A DNA stretch of 64,000 nucleotides from Adiantum capillus-veneris (taxonomy: Eukaryota > Streptophyta > Polypodiopsida > Polypodiales > Pteridaceae), in NCBI GenBank assembly GCA_014529385.2, contig CM043947.1:129794391-129858390 (forward strand), written 5' to 3'. This document shows positions 57,788 through 64,000 of this stretch, piece by piece (the stretch's first letter is position 1; each line of letters starts with the position of its first letter). A model generated the notes under the pieces. That model searched no databases. It had not been told where the DNA came from and saw nothing but the letters and a program-made list of their open reading frames with translations. The position numbers were made by a program, and so were the translations under genes.

Positions 57788-58483
57788 AATGATATGTGTT
57801 ATATTATTAACGTCTTCAAAAGGCCAAAGTGACCTATGAGACCAGAAAGTTACAATGTGGTGGATCTGATACAAAGTCAGACTCAGAGTAACAAGATGAC
57901 AACAATGACAAAAATGAAATGACAAATGTCACAATAAAATACTATGGAATCCTAAACTACTAGGTGTGAACAGTAGCTAGCTGGGATAGCTAGATCACAA
58001 GAGATCCAACATCGGTCGCTGGCGGATCTCATCAATCTCCTCCATGGTCAGTAATCTGACCGAGCGTCGTGCATGTCGAGCCAAAGTGATCCGAATCCTC
58101 TGATGCAGCCTCCGCCGATGTTGTGTAGTCCTTCGCAGTCGTGGGCGTCTGGATCTTCCCAGCTCAGTCGCTCGGTCGATCAGTGTGCCTCTGGTGTGAG
58201 ACGACGAGCTCTGCTGTGGTAGTAACTCCTCCGGGTGTCCAGTGGCAGCTCTAAAGAAATCTGTGATCTGTCTCTGGGACTGGCTAGCCTCTTCTCTCAT
58301 CAGGCTCTCTCTGTGTCTGCGTAGCTTGAGCAAAAACAAGCCCAAACGTCTCTGATCCTCGTACTGCATGACTCTGGATAATGGTCCAAAGCCCTCTCTG
58401 AACAAGCAATGGAAGCGGCCTCGTATCTCGTAGTAGACGGGGCAGTGGCAAGTGTAGTGCAACTCTGTCCCAGGCTCGATGAT
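57788..58483 (-). pseudogene. LINE-7: 5'-truncated LINE, ORF2 end and 3' UTR
   Basis: Minus. Starts at PGTELHYTCHCPVYYEIRGR, the middle of the C-terminal zinc-finger-like domain. It continues GLFLLKLRRHRESLMREEAS, then HARRSVRLLTMEEIDEIRQR, to the stop near 57995, the cleanest view of the ORF2 C-terminus here. The 3' UTR is 57788-57990. Closest to LINE-1 and LINE-3. Confidence 0.87.
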
Positions 58484-58516
58484 GAGAGAGAGAGAGAGAG
58501 AGATAGATAGATAGAT
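58484..58516. repeat. (GA)n then (GATA)n
   Basis: GA to 58502 and GATA to 58516, between LINE-7 and the ORF1-only element. Confidence 0.93.
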
Positions 58517-58666
58517 TGAATTATCGTCCACGGAGGTCAGATATGACCCATGGGACCAAAAACAAACAAAAAAAAAGGGTGACATTTGTAGCAAATCGCA
58601 CTGAATACATATCAGTTAAGGACTGAGGGTCCATTGGAAAGATGGAAAGATGAAAAAGACACAAAC

Positions 58667-59551
58667 CTAAGAGGGATCAACTGTGGGGAGAGCCGATTTG
58701 GGGTTTCGAAACTCCTGGATGATGGCTTTACCACCTCGGTAGACTGCCCATTTGCCTTGTTTGCGGGCTTCATGTACCTTCTTGAGCTCTTCACTTTTGC
58801 GTTTGAGTTGTAGCGGGGTGAGTTCTTCTGCGATCCAAAACTTGGTGTCTTTGAGAAGACGTGATTGTTGGAGAAGCTTGAGCCGACCTTCTCTACTTTC
58901 GAATTCAAGGATGGCATGTCCACTTGGTATAGGCATGTCAGGGCCTCTCCAAGTGATACGGCCTATTGCGTTGTGGTCGACCTTGATCGGCTTGAGGGTT
59001 TCATTGAGGAAGTTGATGCGTTCCGAGAAGTCGTACTTGGTCGTTTCCCATGCTTGAGGTAGCCCACCAATGCGGATCTTGAGGGTATTTTCTGTTTGGA
59101 GTCGTTCTCGAAGCTCTACTGTCACACATGTCTTCACCTGTGCAAGGGTTGCCGAGTGTGTTTCGATGGCCTTGGCTTCGACTTCTTTCACTTTGTTGGT
59201 GGCGAGATCGACCATGGAATCAAATCGTGCCTCAAGCTTGCTAAGGCGAGCTTTGAGGTCGCGATTTTCTTCCATGACCTGATCGAGATCTGCTTGAAGG
59301 CGTTCGATTCGGTCAGATTTACTTGGCGCTGCTAAAACGGCAGCAAAGCTTGGTCGTGTCTTCACAAAGCTCTTCGGAGTGGTGGCTTTGGTCGTCATGC
59401 TTCTGATGCTAATCTTCTTCTTGTTAAGAGCACACACAAAACTGAGATTCTGTGTGAATCTCTGCTTAGTTAGGGTTTGTATGCCTCGGCAGAGAACTGT
59501 GGGCTTGGTTGGAAAAGCAAGGGTCGAGGCTTGTGCAAGAAGCTTGTGCAA
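58667..59551 (-). CDS. Intact ORF1p-like RNA-binding protein of the ORF1-only element
   Basis: 294 codons, uninterrupted. N-terminus basic; SMTTKATTPKSFVKTRPSFA may hold an alternative start near 59395. A coiled coil (SDRIERLQADLDQVMEENRD through EARFDSMVDLATNK) follows at residues about 78-125. An RRM-like part has LKIRIGGLPQAWETTKYD and SGHAILEFESREGRLKLLQQ. The C-terminal domain has FWIAEELTPLQLKRKSEELK and ARKQGKWAVYRGGKAIIQEF. This order is that of L1 ORF1p (trimeric coiled coil, RRM, CTD). The last domain shares its spacing with ORF1 of LINE-3 and LINE-6. Intactness among decayed neighbours is notable. Start choice is uncertain. Confidence 0.75.
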   Translation of the reverse strand: MHKLLAQASTLAFPTKPTVLCRGIQTLTKQRFTQNLSFVCALNKKKISIRSMTTKATTPKSFVKTRPSFAAVLAAPSKSDRIERLQADLDQVMEENRDLKARLSKLEARFDSMVDLATNKVKEVEAKAIETHSATLAQVKTCVTVELRERLQTENTLKIRIGGLPQAWETTKYDFSERINFLNETLKPIKVDHNAIGRITWRGPDMPIPSGHAILEFESREGRLKLLQQSRLLKDTKFWIAEELTPLQLKRKSEELKKVHEARKQGKWAVYRGGKAIIQEFRNPKSALPTVDPS

Positions 59552-59619
59552 GAACTAACCCTTCATTAATTGAAACAAACCTAACAGGAAATCGAAAACT
59601 CAAGCTTAACTGAATCGAG

Positions 59620-59690
59620 TAGTCAAGCACGAGCCTGTCGAGTAGTCGAGCTTGAATCGAGTAGTCGAGCAGTCGAGCCAGTGGCGAGCA
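59620..59690. repeat. Degenerate GTCGAG-AGTAGTCGAGC repeats
   Basis: GAGTAGTCGAGC-type units recur at about 59605-59680 upstream (sense 5') of the ORF1-only gene. Confidence 0.7.
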
Positions 59691-59929
59691 AAATCGAATG
59701 CACTATCGCTGTCGAAGAGATTCGAAGAGATGCTCACTGTCGCCAGAGAATAGATGCTCACCGTCGGGCAGGTCCGAACCAAGCACTGTTGTCTGCAGGT
59801 CGCGTGAGGGGAGCTCTGACGTAGTCGGCTGACTGTGTTAAGTGGTCAAGCTTATGTGGGAACCGTCTGAGAATCGATTCTCAGAGAATCGACACAAAGG
59901 ATTAGATTGTGCAGAGTATCAAAGGTCGG

Positions 59930-60021
59930 CTTGTGTTGCTTGAGACCGAGAGCGGCTCTTGTGTTGCAGAGCGGGCTTGTGTTGCTTGAGACCGAGAGCG
60001 GCTCTTGTGTTGCAAGGCGAG
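59930..60021. repeat. Tandem duplication, 2 x 46 bp
   Basis: CTTGTGTTGCTTGAGACCGA starts at 59930 and 59976. The units lie in the 5' region of the ORF1-only element, where LINE promoters sit. Confidence 0.9.
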
Positions 60022-60195
60022 GACGACCACGACCTGTGTTTCTTGAGGTCGGCAGGGCGATGCAGAGCAGCTGCAGGAGACGAGATGTGTGAGCTGGGGA
60101 GGGGAGGGCGAGGCTTCTTGCTAACGCCCCCCCACAGGGCTGCCCTCGCCCAGGGGGGGACTGTGTAAGCGGGGGCTGAGGGAACTAGGGCACGG

Positions 60196-60204
<9 letters not shown>

Positions 60205-60265
<61 letters not shown>
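60205..60265. repeat. (GA)n, 61 bp
   Basis: Pure GA tract preceded by ACACAC; 3' tail of LINE-8 on its sense strand. Confidence 0.95.
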
Positions 60266-60268
<3 letters not shown>

Positions 60269-60430
60269 AATGAAATGAAATGAAATGTTATATTAACGTC
60301 TTCAAAAGGCCAGGAAGGACCTATGAGACCAAACTGATACAAAAGTGGTGAATCTGTTACAATGTCTGGGTACCTTAGTACTAAAGTACTAAGTGTGAAA
60401 GTGTGAAAGTGTGAAAATAAATGTGAAAAA
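60266..60430 (-). mobile_element. LINE-8 3' UTR
   Basis: ATGTTATATTAACGTCTTC block next to the GA tract, with GTGAAAGTGTGAAAGTGTG repeats near 60395. Confidence 0.85.
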
Positions 60431-63400
60431 CTAAATACAAAGTATTAAATAAACTTCTTTCGAGCATTCTAGGTGTCTGGCTAGAATGCTTCTAATCCTT
60501 TGTTGTAGTCTCCTCCGGTGAAGTGTGCTTTTGCATCTTGGTCGTGGTCGTCTCGATTTCCTAAGCTCAGTCGCTCTGTCAATTAGCCTGCCTTTGGTAT
60601 GACTGTGGGTACTCCTTTGTGCTGGCTGTTGGCCTCTTGCTTCTCCTTCCACTCCTGCTTCTCTCGATCCGAAGAAATCTGTGATCGGCCTCTGAGGCTG
60701 TAGTGCTCTTTGTCTTCTCATTAGATTATCCCTGTGCCGATGTAGTTCCAGTAGGTACAAGCCTAAGCATCTTTAATCTTGGTATTGCATGATTCTATCT
60801 AGAGGTCCAAAGCCTTCTTTAAAGAGGCAATGAAAACGCCCCCGTATCTCATAGTATACTGTGCAGTGGCATATATAGTTTAATTCTGTCTCCGGCTCCA
60901 TTCCGCATAACTTGCAAATTCTGCTCTCAGGTGTAAATTTGCCAAATTCAATTTCCAATTGGTGTGAGGATGTACGAATCTGACCAATAGCACGTCTCAA
61001 ACCATGAGACAGGTGGGTATCCATGTAACTCGGGCGAATCACAAATCCATCTTCAGATAGTTGTAGGAAGTTTTCTTTGTAGTCGGCCATCTTCGTGCCC
61101 AATTCTTGTGTAGGGTCTACCCATGTCCTCTTAGTATCCAACTGTATAAGATCCTGTCGAATGATTTTATTAATCTCCGTTCGTGTAATTGCCAGTGATG
61201 GGGCCTCAAGAGAGTATTGGAAGGGGGGTAATCTTTCCATACTGAACCCGTGTCTCCGAAACCACAAGGACAATTGCGCATACCAGCATGATGTATCCCC
61301 TTTCATTGCTAATTGTTGAGAGGATTCGAGGGCCAATCTAGTATATCGGCAATTATTTATATCCCACAAACCATGTATAAAGGACACTGATCGGGTAAGA
61401 GCTTCAATTTCTATCGGAGGGACCGCTAGTTCCGCTCGGGTAATCGCGTGTGGTACGGAGGCCTTGGCTCTAATCATTCGGGAAATCATAGATACCAAAG
61501 GTCTCTCCATTGACTTCCAATTATCTTGATCCACAGATGTCCCCAAATCTGGACCCCATAAAGCATAGCCGAAGCCACCACAGTATCAAAGAGCCAAAGT
61601 TTTGTTCGTGGTTCCTGAAACTGCACTTGTGAACACATCCTCTCCAACCCTCCCAAGGCCGCAGAGGCTCTGGATAATCTAGCATCCGCTGCTTTCTTAA
61701 GAGTAAACTTCGGTCCTGCAAATACCACCCCAAGGTATGTGTATGCATCTGTGTACTCTACTGTATCCTGGCCATATGCAAATGTAGGTGCCGATCTCCT
61801 GACCCACTGCGGTGTGGTGTTAAACACCATAACTTTGGTTTTACCCAAGTTTACCGACAGGCCACTGTCCTCTGCGAATTTATGTAATGCATCTAGCTGC
61901 CTCTGCATTCCATCTGGTGATTCTGCTATCAATACAATATCATCTGCATACAACAACAAAGGGATCCATGACCCTGCAAGTTGAGCCCCTCTGTCACCCT
62001 CTCTATCAATGTAATCTGATACCTCATCTATGTACATACCAAATAAAGTAGGGGACAGTGGGCATCCTTGCTTTACTCCAACGGTGGAATGAACAATGTC
62101 GGAATCCCCTTCTGGAGTACGTACATAACCAGTTACTGACCCGTATAAGGCCATGATCCCCCAAATAATCTCTTTGGGGACCCCTAACTCTTGCATCCTA
62201 CGCATCAATATGGCCCTTGGTACTGTATCAAAAGCTTTCCGAAAATCCACAAAGCAACAATACATCCTTCTCCCGTTTGCTCTTCCTTCCTCAATAATGG
62301 CTCTGAGTGTAAGAATATGATCTAAAGTGGAATAACCCCTTCTGAATCCAGCTTGTCCTGTTGCTCTTATGCCCTCATTCTCTGCCCATCTACTCAATTT
62401 TTGTTCAAGAATGGACGTGTACAGTCGGGTCAATGTGTGACCTACCATAATGGTGCGGTAGTTCCCGGGTATCATAGGATCCCCTGACTTGAAAATAGGA
62501 ACGATAGTAGATAATTTCCAAGATTCAGGTAATCCTTCACACATGACCCGATTAAACAGACGAGCAAGGACTTCTGAAAGTAGATCGCTGGCATGGATCA
62601 GATGTTCTGCTACTAAACCTTCATAATCATATGCTCTTCTTGTCTTCATCTTATCAATGGCTTTTTCCACCATTTCCGTAGTAAAGAAAGTACTAGCAGC
62701 AGGGCATGGCTCTAGCGGATCTGGTAATGGAGGCTGTCCAGATACCATATATAATGATGTTACATATTGACCCCAGATCTCAGGAGAAGTAATCGTCGGA
62801 GGCGGTGAGTGCTCTTGAAATAAGCGCCATGCCTCATGTGAGTCTTGACTCAAGAAGAGCTGATATAAATCCTTCTCTAGTTTGGCTAAAAATGTCCTTT
62901 TCTTGCGACGTACTATACGCCGAAGAGCAATCCGAGACTGCTTATATGTGATGATCCCAAGTGTAAGCTCTTTCTGGACCTGGATTCTCGTCTCTCTGCA
63001 TTCCTCGTCATACCAACTGTTTTGAGGCATGTTCCCAGCTCCTCTCTTCTGATCAGGTTGAGTATGTGGGTATGCCTCTTGTGCTGCTCCATGTAGTATC
63101 TCTGCTAACTGAGAAGTAATCTCCTCTACAGTATATACTGGCTCGGCTGCGCGCATCCTATTATAGATCTTTTCCACATAGACTGAATCAGTTTCTGGCG
63201 TGAAAGTATATCTTGTGTGTGTCTTCTTCCTTTGTACTTGAGAGGCATTGTATTGGAAGGAGATTGATAAGGTCAAGAGAGCATGATCCACTGCAATCCC
63301 AACCGGTCTGGGTCCCACCTTAAAGTCCTGGATACTAGAAATAAAGCTTGGTGAAGTCATGACATAATCCACTGTACTGGCCCCATGCCTGTGTGGGAAG

Positions 63401-64000
63401 CATGTGAATCCCCCAGATAACGGGAAATTCTCTAGACCATTAAGTATGGCCAAACCATGTATGGTTGCCATCTCCATGAGATGTCTCCCATATTCAGTGT
63501 GTTCTTTATCCTGTGAGTTTCTAGTAAGCCCCCTTTGTGATAAATCCACTTCTCTGAGCATTTCCTCAAAAGTATCATAGAATACTGCTTGAGAGTTGGC
63601 CGTTCTGGCATTAAAGTCTCCTAAGAGAACTATGTCTCCATCTCTAGAGAACTCCCATATGTCATTATTCAATATGGAGAAAGGGGACTGTCCTTTAGGT
63701 GAGGAGTAGACCGAGGTACTTGGAGGGAAGTAGCATATAGCGATATATAGAAATCTACCTGTCTCGGCTCTCATTCTCACCCACATATACCTTGCTTGCT
63801 CATCTTTCCTGATAATCTGTAGTAGTGGTTTCAGCTCCTCTATAAATAAGACTGCTACTCCTCCTAACCCCCGGCTACCCTGTACAGATCTCTTGTCTGG
63901 TCGACCAGCTGTTTCCCATAAATAACCCTTCACATGTAGCATACGCTGTCCCGGGTGTCTCTGAGTAGAAAACTATGTCTCTGTCCCTAAAGCTGTCTTC
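60431..64000 (-). pseudogene. LINE-8 ORF2: endonuclease, RT and zinc-finger-like domain (extends past the window)
   Basis: Best-preserved member. From the right edge, endonuclease GGVAVLFIEELKPLLQ, VLLGDFNARTANSQAVFYDT, GGFTCFPHRHGASTVDYVM and AVDHALLTLSISFQYN. RT: FFTTEMVEKAIDKMKTRRAY, FVDFRKAFDTVPRAILMRRM, GVKQGCPLSPTLFGMYIDEV and catalytic YADDIVLI near 61940. C-terminus: CKLCGMEPETELNYICHCTV. Open from 63942 to 61486; a lost G near 61538 shifts the frame and CAA to TAA stops it at 60773. With only two faults it is a recent copy. ORF1 would lie outside the window. Confidence 0.95.

Larger units (their letters stand above)
58517..60204 (-). mobile_element. ORF1-only LINE-like element
   Basis: Minus. 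A 3' UTR (58517-58666) with ATTATCGTCCACGGAGGTCA ... GACCCATGGGACC, a diverged version of the family's 3' block, directly follows an intact ORF1-like gene. No endonuclease or RT lies between them. The 5' side (59552-60204) holds short repeats. (GA)n flanks both ends. It resembles mammalian HAL1 in layout: LINE-derived, ORF1 only, presumably mobilised by a partner. Confidence 0.65.

Overview
The window is a repeat-dominated stretch of a plant nuclear genome carrying one recognisable host gene. That gene is the 5' part of a SAC9-type phosphoinositide phosphatase (SAC domain followed by a WW domain) on the + strand at about 17.07-19.28 kb, with two short introns (77 and 75 bp). Its downstream exons are not found in the remaining 44.7 kb. 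SAC9 architecture is plant-specific. The gene is visibly diverged from the angiosperm protein, and the density of nested Ty1/copia, Ty3/gypsy chromovirus and LINE copies points to a large, repeat-rich land-plant genome, possibly a fern or other non-seed plant (inference).

Layout. 0-2.4 kb: 3' half of a decayed copia element with its 3' LTR. 2.4-5.5 kb: old unassigned DNA, two SINE-like tRNA heads, GA/CT/GAA microsatellites and a copia RT/RNase H remnant. 5.5-7.25 kb: chromovirus LTR pieces in both orientations. 7.27-14.25 kb: a broken copia element (copia-3) that received a complete but pol-less Ty3-type element (7872-11759, TSD CCACT) and a 1210-bp solo LTR (12816-14025). 14.2-16.1 kb: gypsy LTR and protease remnants. 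16.1-19.3 kb: SAC9. 19.3-24.1 kb: compound microsatellite, 5'-truncated LINE-1 in the SAC9 intron, a second 1210-bp solo LTR, and an older L1-type ORF1 fragment. 24.1-30.5 kb: a near full-length L1-type LINE (LINE-2) on the minus strand with poly(A) tail and a 14-17-bp target-site duplication. 30.5-35.5 kb: minus-strand copia-4 interrupted by a 1.7-kb solo LTR. 35.5-41.4 kb: gypsy gag-pol remnants and a chromodomain fragment. 41.4-46.5 kb: copia 5' LTR with primer-binding site inserted in gypsy RT, and a LINE (LINE-3) abutting the copia gag start.

From about 46.5 kb to the right edge lies the most unusual part: a run of minus-strand LINE units (LINE-3 5' part to LINE-8), mostly 5'-truncated, placed head to tail and separated by (GA)n tracts. 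Each well-preserved unit ends in the same 3' UTR block and then (TC)n on its sense strand, instead of poly(A). The family has a coiled-coil/RRM-like ORF1 whose stop codon overlaps the ORF2 start (ATGA). One unit encodes only a divergent ORF1; another has lost its endonuclease domain in frame and was later split by a young copia element (50661-56200, TSD GGAAT, LTRs almost identical).

Functionally, only SAC9 looks like a working host gene; everything else is transposable-element sequence at various stages of decay. No rRNA, convincing tRNA gene or CRISPR array was seen. All boundaries and identities were read by eye without alignment software.
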